DNA of 64,000 nt from NCBI GenBank assembly GCA_965276765.1, contig OZ255627.1, positions 1,178,001 through 1,242,000 on the forward strand, given 5' to 3'. Below are positions 7,216-15,038 of this stretch, piece by piece (positions within the stretch are counted from its first letter, which is position 1; each line of letters starts with the position of its first letter). Both the position numbers and the translations under genes were made by a program. Below the pieces are notes generated by a model, which was given only the letters and a program-made list of their open reading frames with translations, did no database searches and had not been told where the DNA came from. Origin of the DNA: G965276765 sp965276765. GTDB taxonomy: Bacteria; Actinomycetota; Acidimicrobiia; Acidimicrobiales; Palsa-688.

Positions 7216-8128
7216 GCCACGGACCGATCCGCTCGACGCCCTGCGCGCCCCGATCACCCCCGTCGCGCCCGACCCGACCTTCGCCGCCGACCTGCGGGCC
7301 CGCCTCGTGCGAGCCGTGCGAGCCATTCCCACCACTACACCAGAGGAGCCTTCAATGAGCACCGAGATGACCAGCCGCAGCCGCAACGGCCTTCGCCACG
7401 GCGATGTCTCCTACATCACCCTCGGGCTGCCCGACCTGTCCAGGGGCCGGGCGTTCTATGGCGCCGTCGTCGGGTGGCGCTTCAGCCCCGGCAGCAGCGA
7501 GCACGGCGCCCAGGTCGATGACATCGCCCCGATGATGGGCCTCTGGGGCGGTGAGCAGCCCGAAGGCGACCTCGTGCACGGCGCCGTCCTCGGCTTCCGC
7601 GTCGACGACATCACCGCTGCGGTCGCTGCGGTCAGGGCCCACGGCGGCACCGTCAACGACCCCCACCGCGAGCCCTACGCCATGGCCGCCGAAGGCCACG
7701 ACGACCAGGGCATCCCGTTCTACCTCCACGAGATGCCTCCCGTTGCCGGCCGTGCCACGGCCGCGGGCGAGGATTCCCGCAACGGAGAGCTCGAGGGCGA
7801 CGTCTCGTATCTGACGATGGTGGTGCCCGACCTGGATGCCGCACACACGTTCTACGCCGGCGTCCTGGGCTGGACGTTCGACATCGGCAGCTCCGGTGGC
7901 GCCCAGCTCAGCGGTGTCACCCCGCAGATCGGCATGACCACCCAGCCCGAATCCGGGCCGGCCACACCCGGCGTGATCCTCTGCTACCGCGTCGGCGACA
8001 TCGCCGCCGCCGTCGGAAGGGTACGGGATGCGGGCGGGCAGGCCCGGGAGGTGGTGCAGCGCCCCTACGGCCTGGAGTCGTTGTGCACCGACGACCAGGG
8101 CACCAGCTTCTACCTCCACCAGTTCTGA
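7208..8128 (+). CDS. Double VOC-domain protein with sigma-partner-like N-terminal helix
   Basis: A 306-aa protein. Residues 1-45 (DPLDALRAPITPVAPDPTFA then ADLRARLVRAV) form a short helical segment seen in actinobacterial VOC proteins encoded next to ECF sigma factors. Two glyoxalase-fold repeats follow: about 65-178 (DVSYITLGLPDLSRGRAFYG to FYLHEMP) and about 198-306 (DVSYLTMVVPDLDAAHTFYA to FYLHQF). The paired modules could form one ligand pocket. The ATG at 7208 lies inside the sigma gene. Inference: the protein may sense a small molecule and hold or release the sigma factor; an enzymatic role is equally possible. Confidence 0.85.
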   Translation: MAEPRTDPLDALRAPITPVAPDPTFAADLRARLVRAVRAIPTTTPEEPSMSTEMTSRSRNGLRHGDVSYITLGLPDLSRGRAFYGAVVGWRFSPGSSEHGAQVDDIAPMMGLWGGEQPEGDLVHGAVLGFRVDDITAAVAAVRAHGGTVNDPHREPYAMAAEGHDDQGIPFYLHEMPPVAGRATAAGEDSRNGELEGDVSYLTMVVPDLDAAHTFYAGVLGWTFDIGSSGGAQLSGVTPQIGMTTQPESGPATPGVILCYRVGDIAAAVGRVRDAGGQAREVVQRPYGLESLCTDDQGTSFYLHQF

Positions 8129-8193
8129 CCCTCACGGCCGGCCCTCCTGGCCGAAGGCCGCTGGGCCATCCTGGCCGAGGGCCACGGGGAACT

Positions 8194-8233
8194 AAGCCTA
8201 GCCTTGCAAGGCGGAACTTGTAAGGCTAGACTT
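8194..8233. promoter_or_regulatory. Putative MarR operator
   Basis: The arms AAGCCTAGCCTTGCAAG (8194-8210) and CTTGTAAGGCTAGACTT (8217-8233) are inverted repeats matching at 15 of 17 positions with a 6-nt spacer, ending 5 nt before the marR start codon. Position and symmetry fit autorepression by the MarR dimer and co-control of the downstream exporter. Confidence 0.8.
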
Positions 8234-8238
8234 TCTAC

Positions 8239-8676
8239 ATGGCCCAGGATCCGGATGTGAATGAGGTCGCGGGAGCGCTTCAGGTCAGCGTCGGCCTGCT
8301 CCTACGCAGGCTGCGGCAGCTGAAGGCGGAAGGCGAGCTCACGGTGCCAGAGAGCTCGGCGCTCGCCCGCCTGGACCGGGCCGGGCCGAGCACGCCGAGC
8401 GCGCTGGCCCGGGTCGAACAGATCAGCCCGCAGTCGATGGGCGCCACGCTCGGCGCCCTCGAAGAGCGCGGCCTTATCGAGCGGCGACCCGACCCTGATG
8501 ACGGCCGGCGGGCGGTCATGTCGCTGACCGAGGCCGGCCACCAGACGCTGCGGAACCGCCGCAACGAGCGGACCGAGCAGCTCGCCAAGGCCCTGGCGGC
8601 CGGGTTCACCCGCTCGGAGCTGAAGCACCTGATGGCGGCGGCCCCGCTGATCGAGCGACTGGCCCAGAGCATCTGA
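8239..8676 (+). CDS. MarR-family transcriptional regulator
   Basis: A 145-aa winged-helix protein: a dimerisation helix at the N-terminus, a recognition region around TPSALARVEQISPQSMGATL and a wing IERRPDPDDGRRAVMSLTEA. MarR proteins bind palindromic operators and release on binding phenolics, drugs or oxidants. A near-perfect operator ends 5 nt before the start. The stop codon lies in an 18-nt tandem repeat and overlaps the start of the exporter gene (TGATG), so regulator and exporter are one transcription unit. Confidence 0.92.
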   Translation: MAQDPDVNEVAGALQVSVGLLLRRLRQLKAEGELTVPESSALARLDRAGPSTPSALARVEQISPQSMGATLGALEERGLIERRPDPDDGRRAVMSLTEAGHQTLRNRRNERTEQLAKALAAGFTRSELKHLMAAAPLIERLAQSI

Positions 8677-8724
8677 TGAAGCCAGAGCATCTGATGAAGC
8701 CAGAGCATCTGATGAAGCCAGAGC
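8665..8724. repeat. 18-nt tandem repeat x3 spanning a stop/start junction
   Basis: The unit CAGAGCATCTGATGAAGC is present three times plus a partial copy. Each copy contains TGATG, so the MarR stop and the exporter ATG are both triplicated in frame; the exporter can start at 8676, 8694 or 8712. The unit encodes MKPEHL in the exporter frame. Confidence 0.95.
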
Positions 8725-10553
8725 TCCGCGACGGCCGCGCCGCGACCGTGAGGACACCGGCGCCAGGGGAGCGCTACAAGTGGGTGGCCCTGGCCAATAC
8801 GACCGCAGCGGTGTTCATGTCGCAGCTGGACGGGTCTATCGTGATCATCGCCCTGCCGGCGATCTTTCGTGGCATCCACCTCGATCCGCTGTCACCGGGC
8901 AACATCGTCTACCTGCTGTGGATGATCATGGGCTACCGGCTCGTCCAGGCCGTCCTCGTCGGGACCGTCGGCCGCCTGGGCGACATGTTCGGCCGGGTCA
9001 GGATCTACAACGGCGGCTTCGCCGTGTTCACGGTGGCCTCGCTGCTGCTGTCGTTCGATCCGTTCACCGGTGGCCACGGGGCGCTGTGGCTGATCGGGTG
9101 GCGGCTGCTGCAGGCCGTCGGCGGGTCCATGCTGACCGCCAACTCGGCGGCGATCCTGACCGATGCCTTCCCCGACGATCAGAGGGGCTTTGCCCTCGGC
9201 ACCAACCAGGTGGCCGGCCTTACCGGGATGTTCGTCGGGCTTGTCGCCGGCGGACTGCTGGCCACCCTGGACTGGCGAGCGGTGTTCTGGGTCAACGTGC
9301 CCGTCGGGATCTTCGGAACCCTCTGGGCCTACCGCAAGCTCCACGACAACGGCGAACGCCACGGCCGGCGGATCGACTGGTGGGGGAACGTCACGTTTGC
9401 CGTCGGCCTGGCCGCCGTGCTGATCGCCGTCACCTACGGCATCCAGCCCTACGGCGGGCACACGATGGGGTGGACGAGTCCGCTGGTGGTCGCCGGCATC
9501 CTCGGTGGCGTCGTGTTATTGGCGGCGTTCGTCGTGATCGAGACCAGGATCGCCGAGCCCATGATCCAGCTCAGCCTGTTTCGCATCAGGGCCTTCACCG
9601 CTGGCAACGTGGCCGGCTTCGTCGTGTCCATCGCCCGCGGTGGGCTGCAGTTCGTGCTGATCATCTGGTTGCAGGGGATCTGGCTGCCGCTGCACGGCTA
9701 CGACTACAGCGCCACCCCACTGTGGGCCGGAATCTTCCTGCTCCCCCTCACCGCAGGCTTCATCGTCTCAGGGCCCGTGGCAGGAACGCTCTCCGACCGC
9801 TTCGGCTCCCGGGGCATGGCCACCGCCGGCATGGTCGTCTTCGGCGGCAGCTTCATCGGCATGATGGTGCTCCCCGTCAACTTCCCTTACTGGGCCTTCG
9901 CCGCGCTCATCGCCGCCAACGGGGTCGGTAACGGCATGTTCGCCGCCCCCAACACGTCGTCGATCATGAGCAGCGTCCCCGCCGACCAGCGCGGCGTGGC
10001 CTCCGGCATGCGCTCGACGTTCCAGAACTCCGGCACGGCCCTTTCGATCGGAGCGTTCTTCTCGCTCATGATCGCCGGACTGGCGAGCACCCTCCCCAGG
10101 AGCCTCACCGACGGGCTCCAGCACCAGGGTGTCGCTCACGCCGTCGCCCACCAGGTCGGCACCCTGCCGCCGGTCTCCTCCCTGTTCGCGGCCCTGCTCG
10201 GAGTGAACCCGATCCAGCATCTCCTTGCGCCGAGCGGCGCACTGGCCACCCTTCCGATCGCCCATCGGCACACCCTCACCGGCAGGGAGTTCTTCCCCAA
10301 CCTGATCTCGGGGCCGTTCCACCACGGTCTGGTGATCGTGTTCGCCGTCGCCGCCGCCTTCTCTGTCCTCGCCGGCCTCGCCTCCTTGATGCGGGGCGGG
10401 CGCCCCACCCACCCGAGCCCGGAGCAATCCCCAATGACCCCAGAGAAAGAGGAACACCATGCCCCTGACCACCCTGGACCCGGCGACGGCACTCATCGTG
10501 ATCGACCTGCAGAAAGGGCTGCGCGACATCCCGACCGTGCACCCCATGGATGA
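8676..10553 (+). CDS. MFS drug/proton antiporter, DHA2-like (EmrB/QacA type)
   Basis: A large MFS protein of up to 625 aa with about 14 helices. Diagnostic parts are AVFMSQLDGSIVIIALPAIF in helix 1, GRLGDMFGRVRIYNGG as the 2-3 loop signature, and LLQAVGGSMLTANSAAILTD in helix 5. It exports toxic organic compounds using the proton gradient and is likely repressed by the adjacent MarR. The start is ambiguous because the MKPEHL repeat gives three in-frame ATGs. The last 30 or so residues overlap the next gene by 95 nt and are low-complexity, suggesting the original stop was lost or lies near 10440. Confidence 0.88.
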   Translation: MKPEHLMKPEHLMKPELRDGRAATVRTPAPGERYKWVALANTTAAVFMSQLDGSIVIIALPAIFRGIHLDPLSPGNIVYLLWMIMGYRLVQAVLVGTVGRLGDMFGRVRIYNGGFAVFTVASLLLSFDPFTGGHGALWLIGWRLLQAVGGSMLTANSAAILTDAFPDDQRGFALGTNQVAGLTGMFVGLVAGGLLATLDWRAVFWVNVPVGIFGTLWAYRKLHDNGERHGRRIDWWGNVTFAVGLAAVLIAVTYGIQPYGGHTMGWTSPLVVAGILGGVVLLAAFVVIETRIAEPMIQLSLFRIRAFTAGNVAGFVVSIARGGLQFVLIIWLQGIWLPLHGYDYSATPLWAGIFLLPLTAGFIVSGPVAGTLSDRFGSRGMATAGMVVFGGSFIGMMVLPVNFPYWAFAALIAANGVGNGMFAAPNTSSIMSSVPADQRGVASGMRSTFQNSGTALSIGAFFSLMIAGLASTLPRSLTDGLQHQGVAHAVAHQVGTLPPVSSLFAALLGVNPIQHLLAPSGALATLPIAHRHTLTGREFFPNLISGPFHHGLVIVFAVAAAFSVLAGLASLMRGGRPTHPSPEQSPMTPEKEEHHAPDHPGPGDGTHRDRPAERAARHPDRAPHG

Positions 10554-11082
10554 GATCGTGGCCCGGTCGGCGAGCCTGGCCGCCGCCTTCCGCCGCCACG
10601 GCCTGCCCGTGGTGCTCGTCAACGTGGCCGGCGGGGCACCGGGGCGCACCGAGGTCAGCCGGCCCGCCGTCACCCGGCCCGCCGTCACCCCGCCCGCCGT
10701 CACCCCGCCCGCCGTCACCCCGCCCGCCGTCACCCCGCCACCGGACTGGACCGACCTCGTCGAGGAGCTCGACGTCCAGCCCGACGATCACCTCATCACC
10801 AAGCACCGGTGGGGTGCGTTCCACGGCACATCGCTCGACGCCGACCTGCGAGACCACGGTGTGACCCAGGTCGTCGTGGTCGGCGTGGCGACGAGCGCCG
10901 GCGTAGAGTCCACGGCGCGGTCGGCCTACGAGCACGGCTACCACGTCGTTGTCGCCACCGACGCCATGACCGACCGCAGCGCCGACGCCCACCGCAACAG
11001 CACCGAGGGGATCTTTCCCAAGCTGGGCGAGACCGCCACGACCGAGGAGATCCTCGAAATGCTGGACAAGACCCATGCCTGA
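10459..11082 (+). CDS. Isochorismatase-like hydrolase with Pro-Ala-Val-Thr repeat
   Basis: A 207-aa Rossmann-like protein of the isochorismatase/cysteine hydrolase superfamily. The catalytic-type Asp is D16 (IVIDLQKG) and Lys is K115 (ITKHRWGAFHGT). The third position, normally Cys, is Gly148 in VGVATSAGVESTARSA, as in a subset of the family; a nucleophilic Cys mechanism is therefore unlikely. Residues 68-94 are a PAVTP pentapeptide repeat encoded by five 15-nt copies, inserted in a surface loop. An AGAGGA ribosome site precedes ATG 10459. The gene overlaps the dienelactone hydrolase by 8 nt and belongs to the MarR-controlled run. Confidence 0.83.
   Translation: MPLTTLDPATALIVIDLQKGLRDIPTVHPMDEIVARSASLAAAFRRHGLPVVLVNVAGGAPGRTEVSRPAVTRPAVTPPAVTPPAVTPPAVTPPPDWTDLVEELDVQPDDHLITKHRWGAFHGTSLDADLRDHGVTQVVVVGVATSAGVESTARSAYEHGYHVVVATDAMTDRSADAHRNSTEGIFPKLGETATTEEILEMLDKTHA
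10666..10740. repeat. 15-nt tandem repeat x5 inside the isochorismatase-like gene
   Basis: GCCGTCACCCCGCCC repeats five times with near identity, in frame, encoding AVTPP. Copy number is likely variable between strains by slippage. Confidence 0.95.
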
Positions 11083-11800
11083 GGTCACCTTCCCGGGATC
11101 GCGTGGGGACCTTCGCGCCTACCTGGCCCGACCCGCGGGCGAGGGGCCATGGCCCGGTGTGATCGTGATCCACGACGCGTTCGGGATGACCACCGACCTG
11201 CGAAACCAATGCGACTGGCTCGCCGCTTCCGGCTATCTGGCCCTCGGACCCGACCTGTACTCGTGGGGTCGGAAGTTTGCCTGCCTGCGCTCGACCATCA
11301 CCGACCTCAGGGCCCGTCGAGGACGGACCTTCGACGACATCGAGGCCGCCAGGGCCTGGCTGGCCGCCGACGACAAGGACGGCAACGGGCGGATCGGGAT
11401 CATCGGCTACTGCATGGGCGGAGGCTTCTCCCTCCTGCTCGCACCCGACCACCGGTACTCGGCGTCGAGCGTCAACTATGGCCAGATCCCCGACGACGCC
11501 GGCACCATCCTGGCCGGAGCCTGCCCGGTCGTCGGCAGCTTCGGCGCCAAGGACCGCACGCTCAAAGGGGCGGCGGCCAAGCTCGACACCGCCCTAGCGG
11601 CCAACGACGTGGTCCGCGACGTGGAGGAGTACCCCGACGCCGGCCACGGCTTCCTCAACCACCACGACGGCAAGGTCGGCGTCCTCCTCGGGGTCATGGG
11701 CCGGCTCATGGGCATCGGCTATCACGAGCCCACCGCCGCGGCCGCCCGCCGCCGCATCATCGCCTTCTTCGACCACCACCTCAAGGTCGCCGAGGGCTGA
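11075..11800 (+). CDS. Dienelactone hydrolase family protein
   Basis: A 241-aa alpha/beta hydrolase with the cysteine nucleophile of dienelactone hydrolases: C113 in GYCMGG, D160 in FGAKDRTLKG and H191 in DAGHGF. The family opens lactone rings from chlorocatechol breakdown, but many homologues are broad esterases. It overlaps the isochorismatase-like gene by 8 nt, ending the MarR-exporter run, so it may process the same compounds. Confidence 0.9.
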   Translation: MPEVTFPGSRGDLRAYLARPAGEGPWPGVIVIHDAFGMTTDLRNQCDWLAASGYLALGPDLYSWGRKFACLRSTITDLRARRGRTFDDIEAARAWLAADDKDGNGRIGIIGYCMGGGFSLLLAPDHRYSASSVNYGQIPDDAGTILAGACPVVGSFGAKDRTLKGAAAKLDTALAANDVVRDVEEYPDAGHGFLNHHDGKVGVLLGVMGRLMGIGYHEPTAAAARRRIIAFFDHHLKVAEG

Positions 11801-11829
11801 GGGCCAGCGGCCAGGCGTGCGGCCGGCCC

Positions 11830-11968
11830 GGCGGGATCGTGGTCGCAGTCGCAGAGTTCGCCGTCGGCGTCGCCCTCGTCGCCGGCTGCTTCACTCGACT
11901 GGCCGCGCTCGGCAGCCTCGCACTGCTCTTTACTTACGTGACCTGCATTTTCATCTGGCAAGCCGCGA
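11830..11968 (+). pseudogene. DoxX-family membrane protein fragment
   Basis: The frame continues after the hydrolase stop as a short hydrophobic stretch, GGIVVAVAEFAVGVALVAGC then FTRLAALGSLALLFTY, which matches the middle helices of DoxX-like quinone-associated membrane proteins. There is no start codon, the first helix is missing and the end runs into unrelated sequence. I read it as a remnant. Confidence 0.5.
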
Positions 11969-12016
11969 GCACCGCCTGGCGGCCACCGGTGCAGTACCCG
12001 ATCACCCCGACGCTGG

Positions 12017-12676
12017 TCAGTGGGCCGCGTGGGCGCCGATCCGGTCGATCACGGCGTCGAGGACGGCCTCCAGGGCGACGGTGTCGCGGCGGGTCTGGGT
12101 GAGCAGCAGGCCCCCCTGGACGGCGGCGAGCAGGGCCAGGGCCAGGCGGGGGGCGTCGATGTCGGGGCGCAGCTCCCCGCGGTCGCGCATGGCCGCGATC
12201 CCGTCGCCGATGGCGGTCTCCCACCGTCCGAACCCGTCGGCCAGATCGGCACGCGCCTCAGCATCGGTGTCGGCCAGCTCCCCGACGAGGGAACCGATCG
12301 GACAGCCGCCCTGGCAGTGCTCCCTGCGCTGGATCTCGACGACGAAGTCCCGCCACGCCTCGAGGGCTTCCATGCTGTCGAGGCGGCTCAGCATCGGCAT
12401 CTGGGCGCCGAGCACGACCTCTGTCTGGTATCCGATGACCGCCCGCACGAGGGATCTCTTGTCGGCGAAGTAGTGGTAGATCTGCGACGAGCTGACGCCG
12501 GCGGCGGCCTGGACATCCTCGGTGCTCGTGCCGGCGACGCCCCGCTCGTACATGAGAGCGGCGGCGGCGGCCACGATCCGATCCCGGGTCGCCCGGCCCT
12601 TGACGGTGAGACGCGGCGCCCTGTCGCCGCCCGAAGCGGCACGGGCCCGTTCCTCCTCGATGGCGTCGGCCCCCAC
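12017..12676 (-). CDS. TetR/AcrR-family regulator
   Basis: A 219-aa protein, GTG start at 12676. The HTH is at about residues 30-75 (RIVAAAAALMYERGVAGTST then VSSSQIYHYFADKRSL). The ligand domain has CQGGCPIGSLVGELAD, a motif shared by a TetR subgroup whose Cys residues could sense thiol-reactive compounds. The divergent gene encodes a CPYC redoxin and two matched operators lie between them, so redox or electrophile sensing is a reasonable guess. Confidence 0.92.
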   Translation of the reverse strand: MGADAIEEERARAASGGDRAPRLTVKGRATRDRIVAAAAALMYERGVAGTSTEDVQAAAGVSSSQIYHYFADKRSLVRAVIGYQTEVVLGAQMPMLSRLDSMEALEAWRDFVVEIQRREHCQGGCPIGSLVGELADTDAEARADLADGFGRWETAIGDGIAAMRDRGELRPDIDAPRLALALLAAVQGGLLLTQTRRDTVALEAVLDAVIDRIGAHAAH

Positions 12677-12699
12677 GAGCGAAGTCTATTCCCCCATTT

Positions 12700-12747
12700 T
12701 GGAGTTGACAGTCCAGTTGTGAGAGATAGAGTGGAGTTAGCACTCCA
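12700..12747. promoter_or_regulatory. Redoxin promoter with two TetR operators
   Basis: Two 16-bp inverted repeats: TGGAGTTGACAGTCCA (12700-12715, one mismatch) and TGGAGTTAGCACTCCA (12732-12747, perfect), both TGGAGT-N4-ACTCCA. A -35 TTGACA (12705-12710) lies inside the first and a -10-like TAGAGT (12727-12732) touches the second, 16 nt apart. Repressor binding would block both elements; the same sites can control the divergent tetR. Confidence 0.85.
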
Positions 12748-12771
12748 TTTTTCGATCGAGAGGCCCTCACC

Positions 12772-13440
12772 GTGACCACGAGCACCCCCACCATCGCCGA
12801 GCAGGTCGCCACCCTCAACGAGGGCATGGCGGCCCAGGCGCCCGCCGAGATCCTCGGCGCCTTCCGGGCCGAACAGACCGCATCCGACGCCGCCGGCATC
12901 CCCGCCGGCGTCGCCACCCCCGGCACGGCGCTCCCCGACGCCGCCCTCCTCGACGCCCACGGGCACCCCACGACCCTGGCCGATGCAACGGGCGGCCGGC
13001 CGGCTGCGGTCGTCTTCTACCGGGGCGCCTGGTGCCCGTACTGCAACCTGACCCTGCGCACCTACCAGAGCCAGCTCGTCGGCCCCCTCGCCGAGCGGGG
13101 CGTCGCCCTCGTGGCCGTCAGCCCGCAGAAGCCCGACGGTTCGCGGAGCATGCAGGAGACCAACGAGCTCACCTACGCCGTCGTCTCCGACCCCGGCAGC
13201 CAGATTGCCGGCCGGCTCGGCATCCTCACCAAGCCGAGCGACGCCAGCCACGAGGCCCAGGTCGCCATAGGCCTCGACGTCGCCGCCGGCAACACCGACG
13301 GCACCGACACGATCCCCATGCCGACCGTCGTCGTGGCCGATGCCGGCGGGGTCATCCGCTGGATCGACGTGCACCCCAACTACTCGACCCGCTCGGAGCC
13401 GGCCCAGATCCTCGCCGCCGTCGATTCGATGCTGGCCTGA
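12772..13440 (+). CDS. Peroxiredoxin-like AhpC/TSA family protein
   Basis: A 222-aa thioredoxin-fold protein. After about 65 N-terminal residues it has FYRGAWCPYCNLTLRTYQ with C88 and C91, then strands LVAVSPQKPD and a cis-Pro-like IPMPTVVVAD. Members of this peroxiredoxin-like group reduce peroxides or disulfides. The GTG start at 12772 lies 25 nt after a double TetR operator. The stop codon is within an 18-nt triplicated unit. Mycothione reductase follows 57 nt downstream, consistent with a thiol-redox unit. Confidence 0.88.
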   Translation: MTTSTPTIAEQVATLNEGMAAQAPAEILGAFRAEQTASDAAGIPAGVATPGTALPDAALLDAHGHPTTLADATGGRPAAVVFYRGAWCPYCNLTLRTYQSQLVGPLAERGVALVAVSPQKPDGSRSMQETNELTYAVVSDPGSQIAGRLGILTKPSDASHEAQVAIGLDVAAGNTDGTDTIPMPTVVVADAGGVIRWIDVHPNYSTRSEPAQILAAVDSMLA

Positions 13441-13479
13441 GCGTCGATGCTGGCCTGAGCGTCGATGCTGGCCTGAGCG
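13426..13479. repeat. 18-nt tandem repeat x3 containing a stop codon
   Basis: TCGATGCTGGCCTGAGCG occurs three times in a row. The redoxin stop TGA is in the first copy and is repeated in frame in the other two. Confidence 0.95.
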
Positions 13480-13496
13480 CCCGTAAGGTACCGGGG

Positions 13497-14864
13497 ATGG
13501 CCGATTTCGACCTTGCGATTCTTGGCTCCGGCTCGGGTAACTCGATCATCTCGGACCACTTCGACGACAAGCGGGTCGCGCTGGTCGAGGCCGGCGTCTT
13601 CGGCGGCACGTGCCTCAACCGGGGCTGCATCCCCACCAAGATGTACGTCTATGCGGCCGAGGTGGCCGAGACCATCAGCGGATCAGAACGCTACGGCATC
13701 GACGCCCACATCGACCGGGTGCGCTGGGCCGACATCAGGGATCGGATCTTCGGGCGGATCGACCCCATCTCGGCGGGAGGGCGCGCCTACCGCCAGGACG
13801 CCGACAACGTGAGCCTCTTCACCGGGGAGGCCCACTTCGACGGCGAGCGCAGCATCGTCGTCTCCGGCCAGCCGCCCTTCACGGCCGAACAGGTCGTGAT
13901 CGCCACCGGCGCCCGACCGACCGTGCCCGACGTCGTGGCCGCATCCGACGTGGCGTGGGAGACCTCCGACACGGTCATGCGCATCCCCCGGCTCCCCGAG
14001 ACGATCGTCATCCTCGGGGGCGGCTACATCGCCGCCGAGTTCGCCCATGTGTTCTCGAGCCTCGGCGTCGACGTGCGCGTCGTCACCCGGGGCGCCGGCC
14101 TGTTGACCGCGCTCGACGCCGAGATCTCCCGGCGCTTCACCGCCCTGGCCCGACGGCGGTGGGACGTGACGCTGTCAGCGACCGTGAGCGGCGTGCGCCG
14201 GCGGGGGGAAGGCGGCGGCGTGGTGTTGTCGCTCGACGACGGCGCATCGGTGGAAGGCGACCTGCTGCTCGTTGCCACCGGACGCCGGCCCAACTCCGAC
14301 GGACTCGCCCTTCCCGCCGCCGGCGTCGCCGTCCATCCGGATGGACGGGTGAGGGTCGACGAGTTTGGTCGGACGACGGCGGAGAATGTCTGGGCCATCG
14401 GCGATGTCTCGTCGGCTTTTCAGCTCAAGCACGTCGCCAACTCCGAGGCCCGCACGGTGGCCCACAACCTGGTGAAGGGGGCGGCGCTCCAGCGGCTCCG
14501 GCACCACTTCGTCCCCTCTGCGGTCTTCACCGACCCGCAGATCGCCAGCGTCGGGGCCACCATTCAGGAGCTCGAGGCCAGCGGCCGGCGCTTCGTCACG
14601 TCGAGCTGGGCGTACGGGGATACTGCGTTCGGGTGGGCCATGGAGGACCGCGACGGCCTGTGTCGGCTCTACGCCGACCCGCAGACCGGGCTGCTTCTCG
14701 GCGCTCACCTCATGGGATATCAGGCATCGAGCCTCATCCAGCCCCTCATCCAGGCGATGGCGTTCGGGCAGCCGGCGCCCGACGTGGCTCGCCAGCAGTA
14801 CTGGATCCACCCGGCCCTCTCCGAGGTCCTCGAGAACGCCCTCCTCCAGCTGCCTCTGGATTGA
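13497..14864 (+). CDS. mtr: Mycothione reductase
   Basis: A 455-aa flavin disulfide reductase, ATG 13497. It has an FAD-binding GSGSGNSI, the redox pair C39/C44 in GGTCLNRGCIPTKM followed by YVYAAEVA, the NAD(P) site ILGGGYIAAEFAHVFSSLG, the second FAD motif VWAIGDVSS, and the C-terminal dimer-interface HPALSEVLEN with catalytic His and Glu. GSGSGNSI and IPTKMYVYAAEV are typical of mycothione rather than glutathione or lipoamide reductases. It regenerates mycothiol from its disulfide using NADPH. The upstream redoxin is a plausible client. Confidence 0.9.
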   Translation: MADFDLAILGSGSGNSIISDHFDDKRVALVEAGVFGGTCLNRGCIPTKMYVYAAEVAETISGSERYGIDAHIDRVRWADIRDRIFGRIDPISAGGRAYRQDADNVSLFTGEAHFDGERSIVVSGQPPFTAEQVVIATGARPTVPDVVAASDVAWETSDTVMRIPRLPETIVILGGGYIAAEFAHVFSSLGVDVRVVTRGAGLLTALDAEISRRFTALARRRWDVTLSATVSGVRRRGEGGGVVLSLDDGASVEGDLLLVATGRRPNSDGLALPAAGVAVHPDGRVRVDEFGRTTAENVWAIGDVSSAFQLKHVANSEARTVAHNLVKGAALQRLRHHFVPSAVFTDPQIASVGATIQELEASGRRFVTSSWAYGDTAFGWAMEDRDGLCRLYADPQTGLLLGAHLMGYQASSLIQPLIQAMAFGQPAPDVARQQYWIHPALSEVLENALLQLPLD

Positions 14865-14960
14865 CCGGCGGGAGGCACGGGTGGGCGGGGCGGGCGGGGC
14901 GCCGGGACGGCGGGACGGGGTGGGCGGGGCGCCCAGGAAGGGACGGCCGGACGGGTGCCC

Positions 14961-15014
14961 GTTTTTCTCGGCGATGTTGACGTCGGATTCCGACGTCAAC
15001 ATCGCCAGGAAAAC
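14961..15014. other. Long near-perfect palindrome between convergent genes
   Basis: The arms GGCGATGTTGACGTCGGA (14970-14987) and TCCGACGTCAACATCGCC (14989-15006) are perfect 18-nt inverted repeats around one base, and the flanks GTTTTTCTC and AGGAAAAC can extend the pairing. The T-run precedes and the A-run follows the stem, the opposite of an intrinsic terminator on the plus strand; by symmetry the same is true on the minus strand. It lies between the ends of mycothione reductase and the DUF4243 gene, after a GC-rich low-complexity stretch (14870-14955) with no recognisable gene. Confidence 0.85.
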
Positions 15015-15038
15015 GCGACCGGGCTCGGCACGGGACTC

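Noticed and set aside
14870..14955. GC-rich repeats as a CRISPR array or replication origin
   Set aside because: No regular repeat-spacer structure, no cas genes, no DnaA boxes or dnaA gene.
14961..15014. Intrinsic transcription terminator
   Set aside because: The T-run precedes the stem instead of following it on either strand.
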